Positions 56,135 to 64,000 of a DNA stretch of 64,000 bases are shown here, in pieces. The DNA is from a virus: IMG/VR virus record IMGVR_UViG_3300049847_000663, positions 1 to 64,000 of that record, one strand, 5' to 3'. The stretch's first letter is position 1. Each line of letters begins with the position of its first letter. Position numbers and translations under genes: made by a program. Below the pieces are notes generated by a model. It was not told the DNA's origin. It searched no databases and saw only the letters and a program-made list of their open reading frames with translations.

Positions 56135-56490
56135 TGAAAGTTATAAAATCAAATAATATAACAGTTTTTGATATAGATGACACACTTTTAATGCATATTG
56201 ATCGTAGAGTTCGTACTAAAGATAAAATAGAAATTGAGTACGGAGATGAAAAAATCTATTTGACTCCCCATAAATTTCACGTTACATTTTTAAAACATTG
56301 TCATAAACGTGGCGATTTTGTTGTTATTTGGTCTAAGAATGGTCATCAATACGCCGAACAAGTAGTTAAAAAGCTTAACTTAAGTAAATATGTTCATTTA
56401 ATTATGAGTAAACCAAGTCGTCACGTTGATGATAAAAAAGATTTAAGTTCTATCGTTGGTGATTGTATCTATTTACCTTTTGAGGAGTAA
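56134..56490 (+). CDS. HAD-family hydrolase
   Basis: 118 aa with a GTG start. Motif I VFDIDDTLL and motif II VVIWSKNG are clear, and KPSRHVDDKKDLS with IVGDCIYLPF gives motifs III/IV. Small HAD proteins of phages are often phosphatases acting on nucleotides or nucleic-acid ends. It precedes the ribonucleotide reductase gene by 5 nt. Confidence 0.8.
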   Translation: MKVIKSNNITVFDIDDTLLMHIDRRVRTKDKIEIEYGDEKIYLTPHKFHVTFLKHCHKRGDFVVIWSKNGHQYAEQVVKKLNLSKYVHLIMSKPSRHVDDKKDLSSIVGDCIYLPFEE

Positions 56491-56495
56491 CAGCA

Positions 56496-59303
56496 ATGAA
56501 TGCATCAAATATGCTACTTAGCGCAATTGTAGCTTTTAGAACTTACGCGAAATTTGTTCCACATTTAGGCCGAAGAGAATCATTAGCGGAATCTATTAAT
56601 AGAAACATGAACATGCATCTAGATAGATTTCCTAAACTATCTAGTGATATTACTAAAGCATACAATTATGTTCATAATCTTAAAGTAATGCCTTCAATGC
56701 GAGCTTTACAGTTTTCGGGCGAAGCAATTTTAAAGAATCACGCAAGACAATATAACTGTTCATTTACGAATATTGATAATGTGAGAGTTTTTGGTGAAAT
56801 TCTATATTTACTTCTTTCTGGTGTTGGAGTTGGTTTTTCAGTTCAAAAACATCACACTAGAAATTTACCAAAATTAAAACAACCAAAAGAAAATGGATTT
56901 TTTTCAGTTCAAGATTCTATAATGGGTTGGGCTCAGTCTATCGATTTATTAATGGAAGCTTATTTTTATGGAAGAGTAAAGCCGCGTTTTGATTTTGGTG
57001 ATATTAGACCAAAAGGTAGTTATTTAGTTACAACGGGCGCAAAAGCTCCAGGACCTGAACCTCTAAAAAAAATGTTAGAAATGGTTGAAGAAAAATTAAA
57101 AAATGCTATCGGTAGGCAATTAAGACCTATAGAATTACACGACATTATTTGTATAATTTCCGATGCTGTATTGGCTGGAGGTATAAGAAGAGCTGCGTTA
57201 ATTTCTCTATTTGATCGAGACGATACCGAAATGCTTAAAAGTAAATCAGGTGAGTGGTGGAATAATTTTCCATGGAGAGCGAGAGCTAATAACAGCGCGG
57301 TTCTTCCAAGAAACGAAGTCTCCAAAGATGAATTTTTTGAAATATTTAAAATTTGTAAAGAATCAGGAAGCGGAGAGCCGGGTTTTAGTTGGAGTAATAA
57401 CACTGATTGGGGATTCAATCCGTGCGTTACTGGCGAAACAGAAATCTTAACTTCGGAAGGTTATCAAAGAATTGACGAATTAGTAGATCAACCTACTAAA
57501 ATATGGAACGGTTTTGAGTGGAGTGAAGTGACGCCAAAAATTACAGGTTATAATCAAGAAATCCTCACAATTAACTTTTCTGATGGAAGAACTCTAAACT
57601 GCACTCCTTATCATAAATTTCATATTTCTATTGATTATCGCGGAGGAACTAAAATAGTAGAAGCTAAAGATTTAGAGCCCGGAATGAAGTTAATTAAACA
57701 CGAGTTTCCGATAATGGATACCATGTTAGAATTAGAAGACGCTTATACCAACGGATTTGTTTCAGCTGAAGGTATGGAATTAAATAAAACTTTATATGTT
57801 TATAAACCGAAAGAAATGTGCTTAGAAAGAATACAAAATAAAAAATTAGTAAAATGGGAAGAAAACAATAATAGATATAGAGTTATTTTAAATAAAACTC
57901 CATTATCTAAAAATTTTGTACCACTTGATTATAGCGTAAATTCTAAACTGGAATGGTTATCTGGTTTGTTTGATGGTGACGGAACTGAATTAAAAGAAGG
58001 CGGATTACAATTAGTTTCGATTAATCGAGATTTTCTAACAAATTTACAAAAATTATTATCAACTTTAGGTATCCAGTGTAAAGTATTATTTGCAAATAAA
58101 GCGGGAATGAGATTAATGCCCGATGGTAAAGGTGGTAGCGCTTTTTTTCAATGTCAAAATGCGTATAGAATTTGTATTGGTGCTAAACAAATGCAAAATT
58201 TAAAATCTCTAGGATTAAAGTGCGAAAGAATGAGTTTTGAAAAAACGCCACAAAGAGACGCATCTCAGTTCGTTTCTGTTGTTGATATCACAGAAAATGG
58301 ATTTGCTGAAAAAGTATATTGTTTTAATGAGCCTAAACGCCATATGGGTATTTTTAATGGAGTATTGACTGGTCAATGTCATGAAATTGCACTGAATTCA
58401 AATCAATTTTGTAATTTAACAACAATTAATCAAACTGACATAAAAAGCGAAAAAGATTTTTTAAATCGAGTTTATCAAGCAGCTTTACTTGGTACTTTAC
58501 AAGCCAGCTATACTAATTTTGATTATCTCCGTCCATCTTGGCAGATTACAACAGAAAGAGAATCTCTCTTGGGTGTTAGTTTTACAGGAATAGCGGATAG
58601 TAAATCTATGATTAATGCTGAAATGCTTAAGAAAGCCAGTCAATTAGTTTTAGATGTAAATGAAAAATATTCTAAAAAAATTGGTATTAATTTAGCGGCT
58701 AGAACAACCACGATTAAACCCGAAGGTACGTCTAGTTGCGTTCTAGGTAGTTCAAGTGGAATTCACGCTAGACACGCGCAACACTATATTAGAAGAATTA
58801 GAATGAATAAAGATGACAGTCTCGCTGTCTATTTAAAAAACACAATCCCAAGTCTAGTTGAAGATGATATTTTTAGCTCAACTGGTGTTGTAGTGAGTAT
58901 CCCACAAGAAAGTCCAAATGGTGCTATTTTAAGAGAAAACGAAACCGCTCTTTCTTTGTTTAATAGAACTCTTTATTACAGTAGAAATTGGGTGAATCCG
59001 GGACATAGATATGGCGATAACAAACACAACGTTTCTGTTACCATTTCCGTAAAAGATAATGAGTGGGAAGATTTACGTAATCAAATGTGGGAAAATAGAG
59101 ATCTTTATTCAGGAATCAGTTTGTTGCCTTATGACGGCGGAAATTATCAACAGGCACCTTTTGAAGAGTGTTCTAAAGAAAAATATGAAGAAATGAGTAA
59201 GCAGGTAAAAGATATAGATTTAAAACAAGTTAAAGAAGAAACAGACAATACAGCCAGAGTAAAAACTGTTGCTTGTAGCGGTGGAGCTTGTGAGATTGTA
59301 TGA
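56496..59303 (+). CDS. nrdJ: Class II ribonucleotide reductase with intein
   Basis: 935-aa precursor; extein 617 aa. It matches the monomeric adenosylcobalamin-dependent ribonucleotide reductase. Cys88 (QYNCSF) and Cys639 fit the redox pair and Cys628 fits the thiyl-radical cysteine, 11 residues before Cys639 as in the Lactobacillus enzyme. Cys927 and Cys932 (CSGGAC) fit the C-terminal shuttle pair. It makes dNTPs independent of oxygen but needs host B12. The intein must be removed for activity, since it lies just before the radical Cys. Confidence 0.93.
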   Translation: MNASNMLLSAIVAFRTYAKFVPHLGRRESLAESINRNMNMHLDRFPKLSSDITKAYNYVHNLKVMPSMRALQFSGEAILKNHARQYNCSFTNIDNVRVFGEILYLLLSGVGVGFSVQKHHTRNLPKLKQPKENGFFSVQDSIMGWAQSIDLLMEAYFYGRVKPRFDFGDIRPKGSYLVTTGAKAPGPEPLKKMLEMVEEKLKNAIGRQLRPIELHDIICIISDAVLAGGIRRAALISLFDRDDTEMLKSKSGEWWNNFPWRARANNSAVLPRNEVSKDEFFEIFKICKESGSGEPGFSWSNNTDWGFNPCVTGETEILTSEGYQRIDELVDQPTKIWNGFEWSEVTPKITGYNQEILTINFSDGRTLNCTPYHKFHISIDYRGGTKIVEAKDLEPGMKLIKHEFPIMDTMLELEDAYTNGFVSAEGMELNKTLYVYKPKEMCLERIQNKKLVKWEENNNRYRVILNKTPLSKNFVPLDYSVNSKLEWLSGLFDGDGTELKEGGLQLVSINRDFLTNLQKLLSTLGIQCKVLFANKAGMRLMPDGKGGSAFFQCQNAYRICIGAKQMQNLKSLGLKCERMSFEKTPQRDASQFVSVVDITENGFAEKVYCFNEPKRHMGIFNGVLTGQCHEIALNSNQFCNLTTINQTDIKSEKDFLNRVYQAALLGTLQASYTNFDYLRPSWQITTERESLLGVSFTGIADSKSMINAEMLKKASQLVLDVNEKYSKKIGINLAARTTTIKPEGTSSCVLGSSSGIHARHAQHYIRRIRMNKDDSLAVYLKNTIPSLVEDDIFSSTGVVVSIPQESPNGAILRENETALSLFNRTLYYSRNWVNPGHRYGDNKHNVSVTISVKDNEWEDLRNQMWENRDLYSGISLLPYDGGNYQQAPFEECSKEKYEEMSKQVKDIDLKQVKEETDNTARVKTVACSGGACEIV
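57423..58376 (+). mobile_element. Intein with LAGLIDADG endonuclease in nrdJ
   Basis: 318 codons from Cys310 (CVTGETEILTSEGY) to Gln627 (MGIFNGVLTGQ), followed by Cys628. Hint block motifs are visible, including NCTPYHKFH (block B) and YCFNEPKRHMGIFNGV (blocks F/G). The LAGLIDADG motifs are GFVSAEG (degenerate) and WLSGLFDGDGTE. A C-terminal Gln instead of Asn is unusual but known in some inteins. Confidence 0.92.
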
Positions 59304-59593
59304 AATTGATTAAATTAATTTTAATTGGAGCAGTTTCCAGTTTAGCGTCACTTGGTGCAGGTATTGTTTTTGGTTTTCCTGCATGGTTTTCTTGGGCGGT
59401 AATTATGTCACAGGTAACAGTTAGTTTAGAAAAATCACTAATAATTGCTCTAATTACCAATGTAATATGGTATAATATTTGGGTATTAATTTGGCCACAA
59501 CCTTCATTTTTTGTATTATATTTTTTTCTTTGTTCTCCGGCTGTTTTATTAAGTTCAGTTCTAACGCACACTTTTAAGGAAAAATTAAAATGA
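59300..59593 (+). CDS. Membrane protein
   Basis: 97 aa, three predicted membrane helices ([53 protein letters not shown]). It overlaps both the nrdJ and thyX genes by 4 nt. A transport or lysis role cannot be told from sequence. Confidence 0.6.
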   Translation: MKLIKLILIGAVSSLASLGAGIVFGFPAWFSWAVIMSQVTVSLEKSLIIALITNVIWYNIWVLIWPQPSFFVLYFFLCSPAVLLSSVLTHTFKEKLK

Positions 59594-60210
59594 ATGTAAA
59601 ACTCATATCGATTACTCCAGAAGCTGAAAAAAATATAATGTATATGGCAAGAGTTTCAAACCCTAAAAATCAAGATAGCGAAAATACTAAACTATTAGAT
59701 TATTGTATTAAACATGGCCATTGGTCTGTTTTTGAAATGGCTCATATGACGGTCGAGATTGTTACAAGTCGAGCTATCGCAGCACAGATCCTAAGACACC
59801 GATCATTTTCTTTTCAAGAATTTTCCCAACGCTACAGCGAAGCTCAGAACTTTGAAATATACGATGCCCGAAGACAAGATACAAAAAATCGTCAAAATAG
59901 TATTGACGATTTGTCAGTAGAAGAACAAGCCTGGTTTCACGATGCTCAAAGCCAAATTATACTATTAGCAAATGATCTTTATGCAAAAGCCTTAGAGAAA
60001 CAAATAGCAAAAGAATCGGCTAGATTTTTATTACCACTATCAACTCAAACTAAGCTATATATGACAGGATCAGTTCGTTCATGGCTTCACTATCTTGATG
60101 TTCGTTGCGGTTCGGGAACTCAGCTCGAACATGTCGAAATAGCTAATGAAATTAAAAAAATATTTATTGAACAATTACCCATTATAGCAAAAGCTAAAGA
60201 ATATCAATAA
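59590..60210 (+). CDS. thyX: Flavin-dependent thymidylate synthase
   Basis: 206 aa, normal for ThyX. The signature [18 protein letters not shown] is intact, with [11 protein letters not shown] before it and [20 protein letters not shown] later for FAD and dUMP binding. It methylates dUMP to dTMP using methylene-tetrahydrofolate, FAD and NADPH. With the dUTPase it supplies thymine for the phage genome. Confidence 0.95.
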   Translation: MNVKLISITPEAEKNIMYMARVSNPKNQDSENTKLLDYCIKHGHWSVFEMAHMTVEIVTSRAIAAQILRHRSFSFQEFSQRYSEAQNFEIYDARRQDTKNRQNSIDDLSVEEQAWFHDAQSQIILLANDLYAKALEKQIAKESARFLLPLSTQTKLYMTGSVRSWLHYLDVRCGSGTQLEHVEIANEIKKIFIEQLPIIAKAKEYQ

Positions 60211-60270
60211 CTTATAAAATAATTGAATAAATATTTGACATTACTTTAAATATAAGTTAAGGTAAAAGTT

Positions 60271-60477
60271 ATGAAATTAATTTGTTTAATTGAAATTGTT
60301 TTTAGCCTAGGAAATGTTAATTTCGTTCAAAAAGAACAAGTTGAAGGTGTTTTATTAAAGAACGATTTGACTAGTGAATATTATCTTGTTGATTTCTCAA
60401 AAGAAGCTAAAGATAAACAATATATAGGCGATTATTCTAAAAAATTAGTAAAAAAAGAAAATTGTGTTGAATTATGA
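60271..60477 (+). CDS. Putative exported small protein
   Basis: 68 aa (MKLICLIEIVFSLGNVNFVQ...), a signal-like start and a short soluble domain with many Lys and Tyr. A TTGACA at 60235 might belong to a promoter, but no good -10 follows. Overlaps the dUTPase start by 4 nt. Confidence 0.5.
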   Translation: MKLICLIEIVFSLGNVNFVQKEQVEGVLLKNDLTSEYYLVDFSKEAKDKQYIGDYSKKLVKKENCVEL

Positions 60478-60923
60478 AATTTAAAAAGCTTCATGAAAAC
60501 GCTAAGCTCCCAACTCAGGCAACTACTGGATCTGCGGGCTACGACATTTATGCCGTAAAAGAAGAGTTCGTTGCTTCTCCTACAGGACCCATCTGGGAGT
60601 ATGAAACTGGATTGGCAGTAGAGATCCCTAAAGGCTTTGTTGGTCTTTTATGTGCTCGAAGTAGTGTTACTAAAAAAACTACTCTAAGTTTAGGTAATTG
60701 CGTTGGAATCATCGACAGCGATTATCGCGGAGAAATGAAGTTTCAGTTTAGAGATATAAAAAGCATGGGCGCTCCAACTAAGCGATTTGATTTAACTCAA
60801 GCCATTGGTCAACTAGTTGTAGTTCCTTATCACTCGTCTCCAGCGGAGTTTGTTGATAATTTAAGCGAAACAACTCGCGGTAGTGGCGGATTTGGTAGTA
60901 CCGATGTTAAGGATAAAAAATGA
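60474..60923 (+). CDS. dut: dUTPase
   Basis: 149 aa, trimeric all-beta dUTPase. Motifs: AGYDIYAV (1), CARSSVTKKT (2), GNCVGIIDSDYRGEM (3, catalytic Asp), QAIGQLVVVPY (4) and TTRGSGGFGST (5). It splits dUTP to dUMP and PPi, keeping uracil out of DNA and feeding ThyX, which is encoded 264 bp upstream. Motif 5 is complete. Confidence 0.95.
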   Translation: MKFKKLHENAKLPTQATTGSAGYDIYAVKEEFVASPTGPIWEYETGLAVEIPKGFVGLLCARSSVTKKTTLSLGNCVGIIDSDYRGEMKFQFRDIKSMGAPTKRFDLTQAIGQLVVVPYHSSPAEFVDNLSETTRGSGGFGSTDVKDKK

Positions 60924-61168
60924 AAACTATTATTATCAGTGCTATTGTTTTTAGTTTAGGTTTATACTCAGGTATTTACATAGCTAATGCACCAAAGAAA
61001 ACTACTAAAATTGAAGTCGGAGATTGTGCTAAAATGAAAACTAGCACTATCCCATTTGCTTATTTAGTTACGGCTATAAATGGAACTGATGCTGAATTAG
61101 AAATGGCACCCGGACTATTAATGATTTATCCGATTGATCAATTAGAAAAAACAGATTGTCCAAAATAA
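60920..61168 (+). CDS. Exported or membrane-anchored small protein
   Basis: 82 aa. N-terminal membrane helix (IIISAIVFSLGLYSGIYIA), then a small outer domain with two cysteines (GDCAKMK and TDCPK) that may form a disulfide. Overlaps dut by 4 nt. Unknown. Confidence 0.55.
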   Translation: MKTIIISAIVFSLGLYSGIYIANAPKKTTKIEVGDCAKMKTSTIPFAYLVTAINGTDAELEMAPGLLMIYPIDQLEKTDCPK

Positions 61169-61176
61169 AGGAAAAA

Positions 61177-61626
61177 ATGACACATTTACAATTAGATCAA
61201 ATGTATTCTTCACTTTTTAGCGATGAAGTTATAAAAAATTATACACCATTCACGTTTGATATTACAAAACTAAATCCAACATTAGAGCCTAAAAACGTAG
61301 ACGCGTTTATGTTAAACGATTGTATTGTTGGATTATTGAAATCGAATGAAAGTTTAAGTCTGGTTGATTACAGTATAGAAAATTGCGGACTTATTATTAG
61401 AGCAAGAGTTAGTTATTTTTTAGCTAATGATGCTTTAAAAAACTATAATCAAGGTTGTATTATTTTTGGTACTATAATTAATGGAATGTTATTAAAAGCG
61501 GAACGATATAAAGATAAGCAAAATCAACAATTTAAATCGGTGACGTTTAAATCACCGAATGGATCAATTTTTAGAGAATTAGAAAGTACAAATGCATATG
61601 AGATCCGACTTTACGTGAAATTTTAA
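61177..61626 (+). CDS. Hypothetical protein
   Basis: 149 aa from ATG 61177 with AAAGGAAAA upstream (MTHLQLDQMYSSLFSDEVIK...). Alpha/beta, no membrane segment. Overlaps the next start by one base. No family recognised. Confidence 0.6.
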   Translation: MTHLQLDQMYSSLFSDEVIKNYTPFTFDITKLNPTLEPKNVDAFMLNDCIVGLLKSNESLSLVDYSIENCGLIIRARVSYFLANDALKNYNQGCIIFGTIINGMLLKAERYKDKQNQQFKSVTFKSPNGSIFRELESTNAYEIRLYVKF

Positions 61627-62138
61627 TGGTAAAAAAAGTTAACTACCTTGGTATTAATCATGAACTAGTTCCTAAGCATTTCAAAGGAAATCCTAAGTTC
61701 ATTAATTATTTTAATATTAATGGGATAGTTACTGCCGTTTATTTAAATAGTGATAAATTAGCTAAAAAATTATATGACTATAAGAAGTACATGCTTCTTT
61801 ATAAGCAAGACGATAAGTTTATGGTTTCTGGACTCGATAAACTTAATCATATAGTAAATGCCGTTAAATGTGATCTCTGTGGTGATGTTATTTATTCTTG
61901 TTATACACATGATTACAATACATGTTCTTGTCTTGAATCTTTTATCGATGGTGGACTTGATTATACTAGATATAACCCAGATAGCGCAAAAATTGGTACT
62001 TTAAATTTATTAAATGACACATTTAAGGAATCTAAAATTGGGAAAGATAAAAAACAGCAACAGATCCGAAGTAGAACATCTTCGCGGGGAAATAAGAAAG
62101 CTACGAAGCGAAATCAAAAGAATAAAACAAGAAAATAG
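61626..62138 (+). CDS. Phage protein with Cys-His cluster (DUF7695-like)
   Basis: 170 aa. The central CDLCGDVIYSCYTHDYNTCS followed by CLESFIDGGLDYTRYNP is typical of the small DUF7695-type phage proteins and likely binds zinc. The last 40 residues are very basic and low in complexity, perhaps due to the long overlap with the next gene. Unknown function. Confidence 0.65.
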   Translation: MVKKVNYLGINHELVPKHFKGNPKFINYFNINGIVTAVYLNSDKLAKKLYDYKKYMLLYKQDDKFMVSGLDKLNHIVNAVKCDLCGDVIYSCYTHDYNTCSCLESFIDGGLDYTRYNPDSAKIGTLNLLNDTFKESKIGKDKKQQQIRSRTSSRGNKKATKRNQKNKTRK

Positions 62139-62328
62139 ATCTTTATCAAAAAAGTCTCATTTTTACGAAAATATAGTTGATGACGTTGCGGAAGAAATAG
62201 ACATGGCCCCTGAGATTTGCGAGAATTGCGGGAAAGGTCACATTGTCGTAATAGAACTTCCCCACTTGAATATTGAAACTTGCGATCTTTGTGAAAATCG
62301 ACAAACAGTTAAGAAAAGAAAAAAGTAA
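62038..62328 (+). CDS. Coiled-coil zinc-ribbon protein
   Basis: 96 aa from a TTG at 62038 with AAGGAATC upstream; ATG 62014 is the alternative but has no ribosome site. A coiled coil (VEHLRGEIRKLRSEIKRIKQ) precedes a zinc ribbon (CENCGKGHIV and CDLCENRQ). It overlaps the previous gene by about 100 nt and the HNH gene by one base. Confidence 0.6.
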   Translation: MGKIKNSNRSEVEHLRGEIRKLRSEIKRIKQENRSLSKKSHFYENIVDDVAEEIDMAPEICENCGKGHIVVIELPHLNIETCDLCENRQTVKKRKK

Positions 62329-62666
62329 TGGAACCTAAAAAATTCCAATCTTGGTTAAAGGCGCATCTTAGAACAGCTTCCAAGTATTGGCCAGAAAAGA
62401 CTAAAGTTTATCATCGAGTCAAACAAGGTCGAGGTGAATATAAATGCGAAGCTTGTGGGATTGTTCTCCCTCAAAAACAGTTACAAATTGATCACATTGA
62501 ACCTGTAATTGATATAACCGGCTTTCATGACTGGAATACTTATATTGAGAGATTGTTTTGTGATTCTAGTAAGTTACAAGCTTTATGTAAACCGTGTCAT
62601 ATGAATAAAAGTCGAATTGAGAATGAAAAAAGAAGATTATTTAAAACAAATAAGAAAAAACGTTGA
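62328..62666 (+). CDS. HNH endonuclease
   Basis: 112 aa. HNH core: YKCEACGIVLPQ, LQIDHIEPVID, then LQALCKPCHMNKSRIEN. Two CxxC pairs bind structural zinc. The compact form is common in phages as a free-standing or packaging-associated nuclease. Target unknown. Confidence 0.85.
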   Translation: MEPKKFQSWLKAHLRTASKYWPEKTKVYHRVKQGRGEYKCEACGIVLPQKQLQIDHIEPVIDITGFHDWNTYIERLFCDSSKLQALCKPCHMNKSRIENEKRRLFKTNKKKR

Positions 62667-62691
62667 CAAAACTGTATAAATAATATACAGT
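62663..62691 (+). promoter_or_regulatory. Promoter with operator-like inverted repeat
   Basis: TTGACA at 62663-62668 and TACAGT at 62686-62691 (17 nt) or TATACA at 62684-62689. The spacer and -10 are covered by a perfect inverted repeat ACTGTAT (62671-62677) / ATACAGT (62685-62691), as expected for a repressor site. Confidence 0.6.
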
Positions 62692-62720
62692 AATTGTAAA
62701 GTAATTAGACAGGAGAAAAA

Positions 62721-63071
62721 ATGTCAAATGACGTAACATATACCGATGACCTAACCCTCGACTTTCCCGATGCGGAAGAAGTTCGAAATGAAACAACACC
62801 TAAAGAAGTTATTTATCGAAATAAAAAGCGCACGTTTCTTGCAAGCCTTGGAAGTGACATTTTAAATCGAGCCCGCACTCAAGGTATTTTCGATCATTCA
62901 GCAACATTAACTGCTAATTTTTTAGGGTTAACTTCAGAAGATCAAGAACGAATGATTAATGAAGTTATTGCAGTTGTACAAAATAATGGATTTAAAATTG
63001 AAGTTACGAAAAACGAAGATGGTTCACGTTTAGTTAAAGTTGACTGGAGTAAAACTGATGTTTCTAATTAA
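62721..63071 (+). CDS. Hypothetical protein under a regulated promoter
   Basis: 116 aa (MSNDVTYTDDLTLDFPDAEE...), acidic N-terminus, then a domain with SLGSDILNRARTQGIFDHSA and a beta C-terminus. CAGGAGAAAAA precedes the ATG. First gene after the operator-bearing promoter. No family recognised. Confidence 0.6.
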   Translation: MSNDVTYTDDLTLDFPDAEEVRNETTPKEVIYRNKKRTFLASLGSDILNRARTQGIFDHSATLTANFLGLTSEDQERMINEVIAVVQNNGFKIEVTKNEDGSRLVKVDWSKTDVSN

Positions 63072-63885
63072 TTTAATTCTTATTACATTTTCTTTCGCTT
63101 CAGTAAATCAACCTAAAACAAATAAAGAGCTTCGAAATGCTGCTGTAATGGTCGTTAATAACGAAATGTCAAGTGGGGGGACTGGCTCTATTTTAAAAAG
63201 CGATAATACGGGCTCTTTAATTTTAACTAATAAGCACGTTTGCCGTGTTGTTGAAAACGGAGGCTATATTATTCACGAAAGACTTCGCTCAAAAGTTGTT
63301 GCTTATAAAGTTTACACAAAACACGATCTGTGTATTATTAAAATTAAAAACAATCTAGGTGTTAATTTAAAGCTCGCTGATAAACGACCGGAAATGGCAG
63401 ATACCAGCGTAGTTTCTGGCTTTCCCCAGCTTAAACCTAACACGATCACTAGAGGTCACTTTTCCGACCTACTATTAGTTAATGTTATGGTTGGAGAAGA
63501 TGAATGTACCGAAGAGGAATTCCTTACTAATATGTATTGTATTTTTATGGGATTTAAGCCTCGAATCGAAACGTTCAAATCCCAACATACCTCTAATCTA
63601 ATTCAACCCGGAAATTCCGGTAGTGCCGTTTTTAATGGCGACGGTGATCTTGCTGGTGTGGTGTTTGCTGGAAGTGGAGATCTTGGATTTGCTTTAATTG
63701 TCCCTTATGATTTTGTTGTTGACTTTGTTAAAAATCAAGAAACATATCCATTTGTTAAGCCTACTTTTAATTTCACAATCATGACTGCATCTAGATCTAC
63801 CGATGCAATTAAAAATATATGTAATTTAATTGATATTGATCTTTGCAAGAAAACCGCATTTAATATGCCTTATATTTCGAGATAA
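63058..63885 (+). CDS. Secreted trypsin-like serine protease
   Basis: 275 aa from ATG 63058. Signal peptide (MFLINLILITFSFASVNQ), then the chymotrypsin-fold triad: His60 in ILTNKHVC, Asp90 in KHDLCIIKI and Ser187 in QPGNSGSAVF. GTGSILKSDNTGSLIL is typical of HtrA-like trypsin folds, but no PDZ domain follows. It is probably periplasmic. Overlaps the gene before it by 14 nt. Confidence 0.85.
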   Translation: MFLINLILITFSFASVNQPKTNKELRNAAVMVVNNEMSSGGTGSILKSDNTGSLILTNKHVCRVVENGGYIIHERLRSKVVAYKVYTKHDLCIIKIKNNLGVNLKLADKRPEMADTSVVSGFPQLKPNTITRGHFSDLLLVNVMVGEDECTEEEFLTNMYCIFMGFKPRIETFKSQHTSNLIQPGNSGSAVFNGDGDLAGVVFAGSGDLGFALIVPYDFVVDFVKNQETYPFVKPTFNFTIMTASRSTDAIKNICNLIDIDLCKKTAFNMPYISR

Positions 63886-63887
63886 TT

Positions 63888-64000
63888 ATGGAATATCTAC
63901 TTACTGTAGTCGCCACATTAGTCGCTCTTTATTTTTACCAAACCTCTAAACGAAAAGACGCTGAAGTTAATTCTCTAATTGCAAATACCAAAGGTCAAGA
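63888..64000 (+). CDS. Membrane-anchored protein, 5' end only
   Basis: Frame open from ATG 63888 to the window edge (37 codons). N-terminal membrane helix (YLLTVVATLVALYFYQ) then a polar helix. Too short to identify. Confidence 0.5.
   Translation, partial: MEYLLTVVATLVALYFYQTSKRKDAEVNSLIANTKGQ

Overview
This window is one continuous stretch of an AT-rich tailed-phage genome. It carries terminase, portal, scaffold, major capsid protein and tail fibres with a collar domain, plus a full phage replication and nucleotide-metabolism set. No bacterial housekeeping genes are seen. The portal and scaffold resemble those of podoviruses, but no tail tube, sheath or tape-measure gene lies in the window, so morphology is an inference. 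Lipobox signal peptides and a predicted outer-membrane-type C-terminus suggest a Gram-negative host. The host cannot be named from the sequence. Both edges cut through genes, so the genome continues on each side.

Layout. 1-4286 (minus strand): tail-fibre and small virion proteins reading off the left edge. 4375-9891 (plus): M15 endolysin, a PA14-type lipoprotein and a run of overlapping small unknown genes. 9884-25033 (minus): packaging and head block in the order membrane protein, TerS, TerL, portal, small proteins, two beta-repeat virion proteins, Dps-like protein, papain-like peptidase, scaffold and major capsid protein (MCP). The MCP gene is split by a group I intron carrying two homing endonuclease genes, and a third endonuclease gene follows it. 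25199-30105 (plus): secreted subtilase, uracil-DNA glycosylase and small genes. 30106-30706: structured non-coding region with a 16-bp perfect palindrome. 30707-31006: one isolated minus-strand gene. 31192-45896 (plus): many small genes, lytic transglycosylase, MoxR ATPase with VWA/metallopeptidase partner, a tetrapeptide-repeat protein, HNH endonuclease, PD-(D/E)XK nuclease and ERF annealing protein, closed by a strong terminator. 46016-52195: primase-helicase, DNA polymerase B, exonuclease and metallopeptidase. 52196-52544: a tRNA-like gene and a separate structured RNA with its own promoter and terminator. 52545-64000: dATP/dGTP diphosphohydrolase, exported proteins, class II ribonucleotide reductase with an intein, ThyX, dUTPase, HNH and a secreted trypsin-like protease.

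How it fits together. ERF, PD-(D/E)XK, AEP primase-helicase, PolB and the DEDD exonuclease form the replication and recombination core. Ribonucleotide reductase, ThyX, dUTPase and the dNTP diphosphohydrolase supply and clean the dNTP pool, while uracil-DNA glycosylase removes uracil. The minus-strand virion blocks are each preceded by a conserved motif of about 20 bp (five copies) that is probably a phage-specific late promoter. Plus-strand units instead show sigma70-like -35/-10 boxes. The genome is rich in mobile elements: one intron, one intein, three intron- or capsid-associated endonucleases and two HNH genes. It also encodes several exported peptidases and cell-wall enzymes.

The best candidates for undescribed biology are the 214-nt RNA gene at 52317-52530, the structured region at 30106-30706, the two-endonuclease capsid intron, the shared late-promoter motif and the SQL[Y/D/R] repeat protein.
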